From: an uncultured Flavobacterium sp. | Lineage (GTDB): Bacteria > Bacteroidota > Bacteroidia > Flavobacteriales > Flavobacteriaceae | DNA: 14,890 bases | NCBI RefSeq assembly: GCF_946478785.1 | Contig: NZ_CAMLDD010000044.1 | Coordinates: 1-14,890, forward strand | Direction of reading: 5' to 3' | Shown here: positions 1 through 6,484 of the stretch, piece by piece | How the letters are laid out: every line of letters begins with the position of its first letter | How positions within the stretch are numbered: the first letter of the stretch is position 1 | The notes under the pieces: model-generated | Told to the model about the DNA's origin: nothing | Database searches by the model: none | Seen by the model: only the letters and a program-made list of their open reading frames with translations | Program-made: the position numbers and the translations under genes

Positions 1-46
1 TTTGGTTGTTATTAAAATTACTTTAAATCTTTGTAACAAATCTAAA

Positions 47-118
47 GGATAGAAGCGATATCCTTTTTCTTGCTCCTTTAGCAAGAAAAAGATATAGCGG
101 ATAGCAGGAAACAGCTTC
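47..118 (+). repeat. Structured intergenic repeat, copy 1 (possible Flavobacteria RNA motif)
   Basis: This is the first of three related elements in the window (others at 12706-12815 on + and 14738-14848 on -). It contains GATAGAAGCG, then a perfect 11-bp hairpin (63-73 with 81-91, 7-nt loop), then GATATAGCGGATAGCAGGA and AGCTTC. GAAGC near 52-56 can pair with GCTTC at 113-117, closing the element. Copies 2 and 3 have a different hairpin stem sequence but still pair, which argues for selection on structure. It sits upstream of the asnS promoter. It may be an instance of a known Flavobacteria RNA family such as Flavo-1, but I could not check that. Confidence 0.65.
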
Positions 119-138
119 AAAAATTAATTAATATCGTT

Positions 139-146
139 TATATTTG
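139..146 (+). promoter_or_regulatory. Promoter -7 element of asnS
   Basis: TATATTTG is an exact match to the Bacteroidota -7 consensus TANNTTTG. It lies 71 bases before the asnS start, implying a leader of roughly 65 nt. No clear TTG is seen at the usual -33 distance (TTC at 115-117 is the nearest), so the upstream half is weak. Confidence 0.55.
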
Positions 147-162
147 CAATTCGATATAAACA

Positions 163-214
163 CTGATTTTATTTTAATCGAAAATCTAAAATCAGCAATC
201 TAAAATCTAAAATT
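163..214 (+). repeat. asnS leader: hairpin plus AATCTAAA repeats
   Basis: CTGATTTTA (163-171) is the perfect inverse of TAAAATCAG (187-195). An outer TTCGAT (150-155) can pair with ATCGAA (177-182) as an alternative. The right side is a short array of AATCTAAA units running to within a few bases of the asnS ATG. A very similar array precedes recJ at 7799-7817. No Shine-Dalgarno sequence is present, as is usual in Flavobacterium. Confidence 0.5.
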
Positions 215-217
215 AAA

Positions 218-1663
218 ATGAAACACACAAAAGTTAAAGACTTATTAAACAGTACGACGACGCTACAGGAAGTGAATGCAAAAGGATGGGTGAGAACTTT
301 TAGAAATAATCAGTTCATCGCACTTAATGACGGTTCTACAATTAATAATATACAATGTGTTGTTGATTTTGAAAATACACCGGAGGAAACTTTAAAAAGA
401 ATCACTACCGGAGCTGCGGTTTCTGTAACGGGAACTTTGGTAGAAAGCAAAGGTGCTGGTCAGAAATATGAAATTCAGGCTACTAAATTGGAGATTCTTG
501 GAGATTCTGATGCGGAGAAATTCCCAATGCAGCCTAAAAAACACTCTTTAGAATTTTTAAGAGAAAATGCACATTTACGTGTTCGTACCAATGCTTTTGG
601 AGCGATTATGCGTGTTCGTTCTGTGCTTTCGTTTGCAGTTCACAGCTATTTTCAACAAAAAGGGTTTGTTTATGTAAACACGCCAATTATCACAGGAGCT
701 GATGCTGAAGGCGCGGGAGAAATGTTTCAGGTAACTTCATTGCCTTTGGATAATTTACCAAAAACAGAAGAAGGAAATATTAATTTCAAAAAAGATTTCT
801 TCGGAAAACATACGAACTTAACGGTTTCCGGGCAATTAGAAGGAGAAACTTTTGCTATGGCTTTGGGTCAGATTTATACTTTTGGGCCAACATTTAGAGC
901 AGAGAACTCAAACACTTCCCGTCACCTGGCAGAATTTTGGATGATTGAGCCAGAAGTTGCTTTTAACGATTTGGATGACAACATGGATTTGGCTGAAGAT
1001 TTTATTCAGTATGTAATTAAATATGCTTTAGACAATTGTAAAGATGATTTGAAGTTTTTGGAAGGAAGACTTTTAGAAGAAGAAAAATCAAAACCTCAGG
1101 CAGAAAGAAGCGAAATGGCTTTGTTAGAGAAATTGAATTTCGTTTTAGAGAACAATTTCAAACGTGTTTCTTATACAGAAGCAATTGACATTTTGAGAGA
1201 TTCAACTCCAAATAAAAAGAAGAAATTCCAATATATCATCAACGAATGGGGAGCTGATTTACAATCGGAACACGAGCGTTACCTTGTTGAGAAACACTTT
1301 AAATGTCCGGTGATTTTATACGATTACCCAGCAAACATCAAAGCGTTTTACATGCGTTTGAACGACAACACAGAACCTGGAAGAGAAACAGTTCGCGCCA
1401 TGGACATCCTTTTCCCTGGAATTGGAGAAATTGTTGGCGGTTCTGAAAGAGAAGAGCGTTACGATGTTTTGGTTGAGAAAATGAAAGCCTTAGAAATCGA
1501 CGAAGAAGAATTATACTGGTATTTAGACACCAGAAGATTTGGTTCTGCAACACACGCAGGTTTCGGTTTAGGATTTGAGCGTTTGGTATTGTTTGTAACC
1601 GGAATGACAAACATTAGAGACGTAATACCTTTCCCAAGAACTCCTGGAAGTGCGGAATTTTAA
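218..1663 (+). CDS. asnS: Asparagine--tRNA ligase
   Basis: Cytoplasmic class IIb aminoacyl-tRNA synthetase that charges tRNA-Asn with asparagine using ATP. At 481 residues it has the usual family length. An N-terminal OB-fold anticodon-binding domain spans about residues 10-100 (VKGW-type start [11 protein letters not shown]). The catalytic domain carries class II motif 2 at about 222-245 (FRAEN followed by RHLAEF) and motif 3 at about 448-455 (GFGLGFER), ending in [12 protein letters not shown], as in AsnRS. The GEMFQVT segment is also typical of the family. The ATG at 218 follows a good -7 promoter element and an AATCTAAA leader. rpoN lies 138 bp downstream on the same strand, across a repeat array with no obvious terminator, so read-through is possible. 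No anomaly is seen. Confidence 0.97.
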   Translation: MKHTKVKDLLNSTTTLQEVNAKGWVRTFRNNQFIALNDGSTINNIQCVVDFENTPEETLKRITTGAAVSVTGTLVESKGAGQKYEIQATKLEILGDSDAEKFPMQPKKHSLEFLRENAHLRVRTNAFGAIMRVRSVLSFAVHSYFQQKGFVYVNTPIITGADAEGAGEMFQVTSLPLDNLPKTEEGNINFKKDFFGKHTNLTVSGQLEGETFAMALGQIYTFGPTFRAENSNTSRHLAEFWMIEPEVAFNDLDDNMDLAEDFIQYVIKYALDNCKDDLKFLEGRLLEEEKSKPQAERSEMALLEKLNFVLENNFKRVSYTEAIDILRDSTPNKKKKFQYIINEWGADLQSEHERYLVEKHFKCPVILYDYPANIKAFYMRLNDNTEPGRETVRAMDILFPGIGEIVGGSEREERYDVLVEKMKALEIDEEELYWYLDTRRFGSATHAGFGLGFERLVLFVTGMTNIRDVIPFPRTPGSAEF

Positions 1664-1670
1664 TAGAAAG

Positions 1671-1799
1671 TTATAAGTTATTTGTTATGAGTTAAGCGTA
1701 AAACCTTAACTCATATCATTTACAAGAAAATAAAAATGTTATAAGTTTTAAGTTATGATGCGCAACTCATAACTCTTAACCCATAACTCATAACCCAAA
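1671..1799. repeat. Self-complementary AACTCATAACT repeat array (asnS-rpoN)
   Basis: The spacer is filled by variants of AACTCATAACT and their reverse complement. TATGAGTTAAG (1686-1696) is the perfect inverse of CTTAACTCATA (1705-1715), 8-nt loop. AGTTATGA (1751-1758) is the inverse of TCATAACT (1767-1774), 8-nt loop. Further AACTCATAAC-like units follow up to the rpoN start. The same unit forms a 12-bp hairpin at 12125-12173. No T-run follows either hairpin, so these are not classic terminators. Confidence 0.7.
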
Positions 1800-1801
1800 C
1801 T

Positions 1802-3262
1802 ATGCTAAAGCAATTTTTAAATTTAAAATTATCACAAAAATTATCTCCGCAGCAAATTCAGCTGATGAAGTTAATTCAATTGCCTACGCAAGCTTTTGAA
1901 CAGCGTTTATTAGAAGAAATGAACGAGAATCCGGCTTTGGAAGCTGGAAAAGAAGACGAATACGAAGCGGATGAATTTGCTAATGAAGAATACGATGATT
2001 ATGATGATGCTGAATCTGACAGAATCGAAGCAGACGACATTAACATCGACGAATATCTAAGCGACGATGATACACCTGATTACAAAACTCAGGTGAATAA
2101 TTATAGTGAAGATGAAGAACGTGAAACGCCTTTTGCTTCGCCAATTAGTTTTCATCAGGATTTAATCAATCAGCTCAATACTTTTATTCTGAATGATGAA
2201 GAACGCGAAATTGCTGAATTCCTTGTTGGAAGTATTGATGATATGGGTTACATCCGCAGAAGCGTTGCTGATATGGTGGACGACATGGCTTTTACTCAGG
2301 GAATTTATACTGATGAAGCTATGGTCGAAAAAATGCTGCACGTTATTCATGAATTAGAACCTTCGGGAGTTGGAGCACGTGATTTGCAGGAATGTTTGTT
2401 GCTGCAGTTAAAACACAAAACACCAACTGAATATGTTGATTTAGCTATTGATATTATTGAAAATCAATTTGATGCTTTTACAAAAAAACATTACGATAAA
2501 TTATTGCAGAAATATGCGGTTTCGAATGAACAGCTAAAAAAAGCCATTCATGAAATCGAAAGACTGAACCCAAAACCAGGCGGATCTTACACCGGAAATA
2601 ATAAAGTAACAGAGAATGTAGTTCCGGATTTCGCAATCAGAATTGTGGATGGTGAATTAGAACTGACCTTAAACGGAAGAAATGCGCCTTCGCTGCACGT
2701 TTCTAAAGATTATCAGGAAATGATGCAGACGTATAAAGATTCTCGCGATAAATCATCGGCTCAAAAAGATGCGGTTCAGTTTATCAAACAGAAACTGGAT
2801 TCGGCTAAATGGTTTATTGATGCAATCAGGCAACGTCAGGAGACACTTTTTGTAACTATGAATGCCATTATGCATTATCAGGAAGAATTCTTTTTAGATG
2901 GCGACGAAACCAAACTGAAACCGATGATCTTAAAAGATATTGCCGATATGGTTGGTCTGGATATTTCGACGATTTCGCGTGTAGCCAACAGCAAATACGT
3001 AGAAACACCTTACGGAACAAAACTGATTAAGGAATTTTTCTCTGAAGCGATGAAAAATGACCAGGGAGAAGATGTTTCGACTTTAGAAATCAAAAAGATC
3101 CTTAAAAATACAATTGAGGAAGAAGACAAAAAGAAACCTTTGCCAGATGATCAATTGGCCGAAATCTTAAAAGAAAAAGGATATCCTATTGCAAGGAGAA
3201 CCATTGCAAAATACCGTGAACAATTGGATATTCCGGTCGCGAGAATGAGAAAAAAGATTTAA
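1802..3262 (+). CDS. rpoN: RNA polymerase sigma-54 factor
   Basis: Alternative sigma factor that binds core RNA polymerase and -24/-12 promoters and needs an ATP-driven enhancer-binding activator to open DNA. The 486 residues match the family. Region I (1-47) is Gln/Leu-rich (SQKLSPQQIQLMKLIQLP), the activator-contact segment. Region II (about 48-105) is very acidic and variable. The core-binding domain spans about 120-300. A helix-turn-helix lies near 377-399 (KDIADMVGLDISTISRVANS). The RpoN box ARRTIAKYRE, which recognises the -24 element, is at 464-473. No activator or other -24/-12-type gene is evident in the window. The start follows directly on the repeat array. A strong hairpin follows 13 nt after the stop. 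Confidence 0.97.
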   Translation: MLKQFLNLKLSQKLSPQQIQLMKLIQLPTQAFEQRLLEEMNENPALEAGKEDEYEADEFANEEYDDYDDAESDRIEADDINIDEYLSDDDTPDYKTQVNNYSEDEERETPFASPISFHQDLINQLNTFILNDEEREIAEFLVGSIDDMGYIRRSVADMVDDMAFTQGIYTDEAMVEKMLHVIHELEPSGVGARDLQECLLLQLKHKTPTEYVDLAIDIIENQFDAFTKKHYDKLLQKYAVSNEQLKKAIHEIERLNPKPGGSYTGNNKVTENVVPDFAIRIVDGELELTLNGRNAPSLHVSKDYQEMMQTYKDSRDKSSAQKDAVQFIKQKLDSAKWFIDAIRQRQETLFVTMNAIMHYQEEFFLDGDETKLKPMILKDIADMVGLDISTISRVANSKYVETPYGTKLIKEFFSEAMKNDQGEDVSTLEIKKILKNTIEEEDKKKPLPDDQLAEILKEKGYPIARRTIAKYREQLDIPVARMRKKI

Positions 3263-3275
3263 TTTTTTTATAATT

Positions 3276-3311
3276 AAAAACCCGATAAAATTCGAATTTT
3301 GTCGGGTTTTT
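3276..3311. terminator. Bidirectional rho-independent terminator, rpoN / PIN toxin
   Basis: An almost perfect 36-nt palindrome is centred at 3293/3294: AAAAACCCGATAAAATTC pairs with the following half through one G-T wobble. It is flanked by T-runs on either strand (T6 on +, T5 then AT-rich on -). It lies exactly between the convergent rpoN and PIN genes and touches the PIN stop codon. The CCCGAT...TCGGG core recurs in the terminator at 4038-4063. Confidence 0.85.
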
Positions 3312-3721
3312 TATTTCATGGAAATTAGAAATTCTGCCGGAGTCATCACTGGAATTTCAGAATTTTTAAAATCTTTCTTGTTACGGGTTAAAATTACTTC
3401 AGATTGATGATGAACAGCACTAAAATATTGAACTGCATCTTCAAAATCATTAAAATTAGAGATTAAGCTTTTATCAATAACGATTTCATCAATGTTGGAA
3501 ACTTCACAAATGATTCTAAACTTTTTTAAAGCTTCTAAAACTATTTTTTCTTCTATATTTCTTGAAATAACATAAACAGCATTTACAAAAGACAAAAACG
3601 AAGACGCCAATTTTACTTTTTTATTTTCAGCCAAAGAAGCGATTATTGCAATGTCATTATAAAAAGGTTCTCTCTTGTCAATTAAATCGATCAGTACATT
3701 CGTGTCTAAAAATACATTCAT
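3311..3721 (-). CDS. PIN-domain ribonuclease toxin (VapC-like)
   Basis: A 136-residue single PIN domain, expected to be a Mg-dependent RNase and the toxin of a type II toxin-antitoxin pair. The start MNVFLDTNVLIDLI carries the first catalytic Asp (D6). A second acidic patch is FNDFEDAVQY (D92, E94, D95). The C-terminal TRNKKDF motif supplies N114 and D117. The helix usually carrying the second catalytic acid reads SFVNAVYVISR with Asn47, as seen in PIN subfamily proteins of the PF13470 type. The ATG lies 1 nt after the antitoxin stop, so the two are co-transcribed and probably translationally coupled. The RNA target is not predictable from the sequence. Confidence 0.88.
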   Translation of the reverse strand: MNVFLDTNVLIDLIDKREPFYNDIAIIASLAENKKVKLASSFLSFVNAVYVISRNIEEKIVLEALKKFRIICEVSNIDEIVIDKSLISNFNDFEDAVQYFSAVHHQSEVILTRNKKDFKNSEIPVMTPAEFLISMK

Positions 3722-3722
3722 A

Positions 3723-3983
3723 TTACTTGTACTTTTCGGTCAAATACTCTTCGCGTGCCTTTTTATAATCGAAATCTTCAGGAACGTTGCCTTTTCCAAT
3801 GGTAAAACTTTTCACAAAAGAGCTAATTTCAAGTTCTTCAGAACTGTTTTTTTCTTCAACTTTAGTTATAGCTTTCAAATAGTTCTCTACCAAAAGCGAC
3901 AAACTATGCTGATGCTCAGCGGCATAAACCTTCGCTTTTTCAATTACGGTTTTGTCTAATTTCAATGTTAATTTCGCATCCAT
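3723..3983 (-). CDS. DUF6364-like antitoxin
   Basis: An 86-residue protein at the antitoxin position, upstream of and almost touching the PIN gene. The N-terminus MDAKLTLKLDKTVIEKAKVYA followed by a SLSLLVENYLK helix has the beta-strand plus two-helix pattern of a ribbon-helix-helix DNA-binding dimer (about residues 3-40), matching proteins labelled DUF6364. The C-terminal half (about 45-86) is charged, ends DFDYKKAREEYLTEKYK, and is the likely toxin-neutralising segment. A TANNTTTG promoter bracketed by an 8-bp inverted repeat lies directly upstream, fitting autorepression by the antitoxin or the complex. An in-frame earlier start is unlikely, because the predicted transcript begins about 14 nt upstream. 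Confidence 0.85.
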   Translation of the reverse strand: MDAKLTLKLDKTVIEKAKVYAAEHQHSLSLLVENYLKAITKVEEKNSSEELEISSFVKSFTIGKGNVPEDFDYKKAREEYLTEKYK

Positions 3984-3993
3984 GATTCCATTT

Positions 3994-4030
3994 TTTGTAC
4001 GTGCAAATATAATTAATTAATCCGTACAAA
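3994..4030. promoter_or_regulatory. Inverted-repeat operator candidate of the toxin-antitoxin cassette
   Basis: TTTGTACG (3994-4001) and CGTACAAA (4023-4030) are perfect 8-bp inverted arms whose centres are 29 bp apart, close to three helical turns. Each arm contains a GTAC palindrome. They flank the -7 element at 4004-4011 and the AT-rich spacer, so a bound ribbon-helix-helix repressor would block the promoter. Binding is inferred. Confidence 0.55.
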
Positions 4031-4037
4031 TAACAAA
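4004..4037 (-). promoter_or_regulatory. Promoter of the antitoxin-toxin operon
   Basis: On the - strand TATATTTG (4011-4004) matches TANNTTTG exactly, with TTTG (4037-4034) 22 nt upstream as the -33 element. A second TTTG at 4030-4027 gives a 15-nt spacer, which is too short. The predicted transcript starts about 14 nt before the antitoxin ATG. Confidence 0.6.
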
Positions 4038-4063
4038 CCCGATAAGTTCTTGAGCTTATCGGG
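4038..4063 (-). terminator. Terminator of the tdk / 145-aa protein unit
   Basis: CCCGATAAG (4038-4046) pairs perfectly with CTTATCGGG (4055-4063), 8-nt loop, 20 nt after the stop of the 145-aa protein gene. On the - strand it is followed by TTTGTTATTTGT, a broken T-run, so the terminator is moderate. It directly abuts the -33 box of the toxin-antitoxin promoter. Confidence 0.65.
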
Positions 4064-4083
4064 TGTTATGTGAAATTTTATAA

Positions 4084-4521
4084 TTATTTATATTTTTCTG
4101 GCGCTATTTTAACTTCAAATAAATAAACTTTTCTTTTATCATTATACTTATAAATCAGAGTATAATTATGATCACGAAATTCTTTAAGACCTGTATTGGC
4201 TTTGGCTGTACTGATTAAACTTGCTTCTATATTCTCTTTTATGATTTGAATCTCGGCTGTAGCTTTTTCGACTTTTACTAAAGTTAAATTATATTGAACA
4301 ACTTTCTCTTTAGGCAAAGAAACACTGTCCAATCGTATTCCTTCCTGAATGCTTAATGGACAATTTTGATTGTATTTGGCAACCAATTCTGTTATTTGTG
4401 TGTCCTGAATAGGCTTACTGGTAAAAAAATTGTATTGGGATAAAGTCCAAAATAAGATTACAAGTACAATCGTAATTATTATTAAGACAGTGAATTTCTT
4501 GTTTTTTCCTTGTTCCTGCAT
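4084..4521 (-). CDS. Membrane-anchored hypothetical protein
   Basis: A 145-residue protein that I do not recognise. It has a basic cytoplasmic N-terminus (MQEQGKNKKF), one transmembrane helix at about residues 10-28 (FTVLIIITIVLVILFWTL), then an extracytoplasmic domain of about 115 residues. That domain contains NCPLSIQEGIRLDSVSL and a C-terminal strand-rich stretch (YTLIYKYNDKRKVYLFEVKIAPEKYK). No lipobox or signal-peptidase site is evident, so it is probably an inner-membrane-tethered periplasmic domain. The single Cys (C54) lies in the NCP motif. The gene starts 28 nt after the tdk stop on the same strand and ends at a hairpin, so it is likely the second gene of a tdk operon, though nothing links it to nucleotide metabolism. 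Confidence 0.75.
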   Translation of the reverse strand: MQEQGKNKKFTVLIIITIVLVILFWTLSQYNFFTSKPIQDTQITELVAKYNQNCPLSIQEGIRLDSVSLPKEKVVQYNLTLVKVEKATAEIQIIKENIEASLISTAKANTGLKEFRDHNYTLIYKYNDKRKVYLFEVKIAPEKYK

Positions 4522-4549
4522 CTATATTTGTTCTTTTGAGAAAGAATTT

Positions 4550-5140
4550 TTATTTCTCCTGATTTTTTTTCATTGCATTAAAATATGCGGCGCGACTCAA
4601 AGGTTCATACTCTTCTGTTTCGCCAAGCATTACCAATTTATCACTATCGGTTTTGCGAAAACTATAATTCGCCAGATTTCCGGTTCTGGTACAGACAGCA
4701 TGAACTTTTGTCACATATTCGGCAGTAGCCATAAGGCCTGGCATTGGTCCGAAAGGATTTCCTTTAAAATCCATATCCAGTCCCGCAACAATTACACGGA
4801 TTCCCTGGTTAGCCAAATCATTACAGACAGTGATAATTTCATCATCAAAGAACTGTGCTTCGTCAATTCCGATAACGTCGCATCCTTGTGCTAAAATGGC
4901 AATATTGGCAGCAGCAGGAACTGGAGTTGAGCGAATTTCGTTGGCATCATGCGACACCACCATTTCGTCATGATAGCGGATATCAATAGCGGGCTTGAAG
5001 ATTTCTACTTTTTGTTTGGCGAATTGGGCACGTTTTAATCGGCGGATTAGCTCCTCGGTTTTACCCGAAAACATTGATCCACAAATAACTTCAATCCAAC
5101 CAAACTGTTCTTTGTGATTTACTGTATTTTCGAGAAACAT
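4550..5140 (-). CDS. tdk: Thymidine kinase, type II (TK1-like)
   Basis: Phosphorylates thymidine with ATP to dTMP in the salvage pathway. The 196 residues match the TK1-like family. The P-loop is GSMFSGKT (21-28). DEAQFF (93-98) is the Walker B and catalytic segment with E94 the expected general base. [16 protein letters not shown] (119-134) and the thymidine-covering lasso (about 147-180) follow. Four Cys normally bind a structural zinc in the lasso. Here only C150 remains: the partner in CTRT is Thr153, and the usual CRxC pair is S182 and A185. The zinc site therefore appears lost while the ATP and substrate motifs are intact. It is divergent from the gene at 5375, with hairpins in the shared 234-bp spacer. 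Confidence 0.96.
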   Translation of the reverse strand: MFLENTVNHKEQFGWIEVICGSMFSGKTEELIRRLKRAQFAKQKVEIFKPAIDIRYHDEMVVSHDANEIRSTPVPAAANIAILAQGCDVIGIDEAQFFDDEIITVCNDLANQGIRVIVAGLDMDFKGNPFGPMPGLMATAEYVTKVHAVCTRTGNLANYSFRKTDSDKLVMLGETEEYEPLSRAAYFNAMKKNQEK

Positions 5141-5172
5141 TTTGTATTTTTCTACTTTAAAGATGAATAGTT

Positions 5173-5247
5173 TTTATTACTTTGTACTTGTAATAAACCG
5201 ACATAAAAAATTACTGCTTTTACGTTTTTCAAAAGTAGAAATTTTTT
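5173..5247. promoter_or_regulatory. Two hairpins upstream of tdk (possible leader)
   Basis: TTTATTAC (5173-5180) is the perfect inverse of GTAATAAA (5190-5197), 9-nt loop. A second, longer hairpin spans 5205-5247: AAAAAATT pairs with AATTTTTT, and an inner CTTTT with AAAAG, with an A-A mismatch and a G-T pair between. It ends in six T on either strand. Both lie between the divergent tdk and 5375 genes, where no transcript needs to end. No exact TANNTTTG was found here for either gene. Confidence 0.4.
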
Positions 5248-5374
5248 ATCAAAACGAAGATTCGCAATCGCTTATTAACAGAAATAAAAAATTTATTATT
5301 GATTTCTTTTTGTTATAAAGACATTCAAATACAAAATATACTAAAATACCCTATTCACTATAATTTCAACAGTT

Positions 5375-6382
5375 ATGAAAAAAAAATTGGAAGCCGATTT
5401 AATCAGCATTGCACATCGAATTTTAAAAATTAAAAACAAATCCGATATCAATCAATTATATCTTGAAACGCAGAAGTTATATGAAAAATTAGCGGTTTTG
5501 AAATTTGTAGAGGAGAATTTCGAAGAAGTAAAACCAACAATTGGATACAGCGAAATAGAATCTGAAATTGAAACTATTTTTGATAAAGAAGGAACTCTTC
5601 CTGCAGAAATTAAAGTTGAAGAAACACTTCCGATTGCCGTTAAAGAAACTGTAATTGAAAGTGAAATCATATCAGAACCAGAAGTAACTGAAGAAACTCC
5701 TGCAGAAATCACTGCTGAAATTTCGGAAGTAATTACTGAAAAACAAAATGAAACTATAGTGGATGTTCCGGTAGAAGTAGTCGATGAGATTGCTAAAAAA
5801 ATTGAAGCACCGGTTTTAGAAACCCCAAAAGAAACGGAGACTGCTGAAGAACTTTCCTTTAAAACCGTAAGCGATTCAAAACCAATTCCTGATTTTAAAC
5901 CTGCATTTGAATTAGAAAAAGAAGAGCCAAAAATTGAAACTCCTGCAAAACCTGATGCTGTTCATATCTCTTTTGAAGATATTCTGGGTGTTAATTATGC
6001 CGATGCGCAATTTGTAAAAGTAGATAGTTTCGAAAATGTTCCTCCTGCTTCAACACCATCAATAAATGAATTTAAAGATAAAAAAGAAGCTGTTGAAACT
6101 GTAATGGCAGAACCTGTAAAACCTAAAGTGGTTCCGCTAAACGAAAAACTGGCAAAAGGTTTCCACATTGATCTGAATGACCGAATAGCTTTTACCAAAA
6201 ACCTTTTTGGGAATAATACCGAGGATTACAGCCGGGTTCTAAACCAATTACTGACTTTCGACAATTATAGTGAAGCATATGATTTCATAGAAACAATGGT
6301 AAAACCGGATTACAATAATTGGGAAGGAAAAGACGATTACGCAGAACGTTTTCTTTTAATTGTAGAGAAGAAATTCTCTTAA
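5375..6382 (+). CDS. Conserved-looking hypothetical protein, acidic linker
   Basis: A 335-residue protein of unknown function with three parts. Residues 1-50 form a predicted helical or coiled segment (ADLISIAHRILKIKNKSDI). Residues about 50-250 are low complexity, rich in Glu, Thr, Pro, Val and Lys with repeated PAEI, VTEE and ETP-like runs, and probably disordered. Residues about 254-335 form a compact helical domain (LNEKLAKGFHIDLNDRIAF, then KPDYNNWEGKDDYAERFL) that resembles the C-terminus of uncharacterised proteins common in Flavobacteriia. There is no signal peptide or membrane helix, so it is cytoplasmic. It is divergent from tdk and 102 bp upstream of rsmI. Its stop codon lies inside the inverted repeat at 6379-6470. 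No function can be assigned. Confidence 0.8.
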   Translation: MKKKLEADLISIAHRILKIKNKSDINQLYLETQKLYEKLAVLKFVEENFEEVKPTIGYSEIESEIETIFDKEGTLPAEIKVEETLPIAVKETVIESEIISEPEVTEETPAEITAEISEVITEKQNETIVDVPVEVVDEIAKKIEAPVLETPKETETAEELSFKTVSDSKPIPDFKPAFELEKEEPKIETPAKPDAVHISFEDILGVNYADAQFVKVDSFENVPPASTPSINEFKDKKEAVETVMAEPVKPKVVPLNEKLAKGFHIDLNDRIAFTKNLFGNNTEDYSRVLNQLLTFDNYSEAYDFIETMVKPDYNNWEGKDDYAERFLLIVEKKFS

Positions 6383-6470
6383 ACACGAATTTCACAGATT
6401 TACACAAATTTATATTCATAGAATTTTAGCACTTTAATTATTTGTGCTAATTCGTGCAATCTGTGTTTAA
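6379..6470. repeat. CACNNATT palindromic repeat overlapping a stop codon
   Basis: The left arm 6379-6408 and right arm 6441-6470 are inverse at 23 of 30 positions. Each arm is built from units of 10-bp period (CACGAATT, CACAGATT, CACAAATT). The order of the CGAATT and CAGATT units is swapped between the arms, explaining most mismatches. The TAA of the preceding gene is inside the left arm, and the element fills nearly the whole gap to rsmI. It belongs to the same family as 7251-7309. Confidence 0.75.
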
Positions 6471-6484
6471 TATTTAAATTGATT

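Noticed and set aside
3675..3959. 94-residue open frame on + across the PIN/antitoxin junction
   Set aside because: Antisense to two recognisable genes; no motif or start signal.
3311..3983. Toxin-antitoxin cassette considered part of a larger mobile or defence island
   Set aside because: Flanking genes are housekeeping (rpoN, tdk), there is no integrase or direct repeat, and base composition is like the neighbours.
4430..4894. 154-residue open frame on + spanning the 145-aa gene and tdk
   Set aside because: It runs antisense across two well-supported genes and their gap, with a Cys/Phe/Ile-rich composition typical of an antisense shadow and no promoter.
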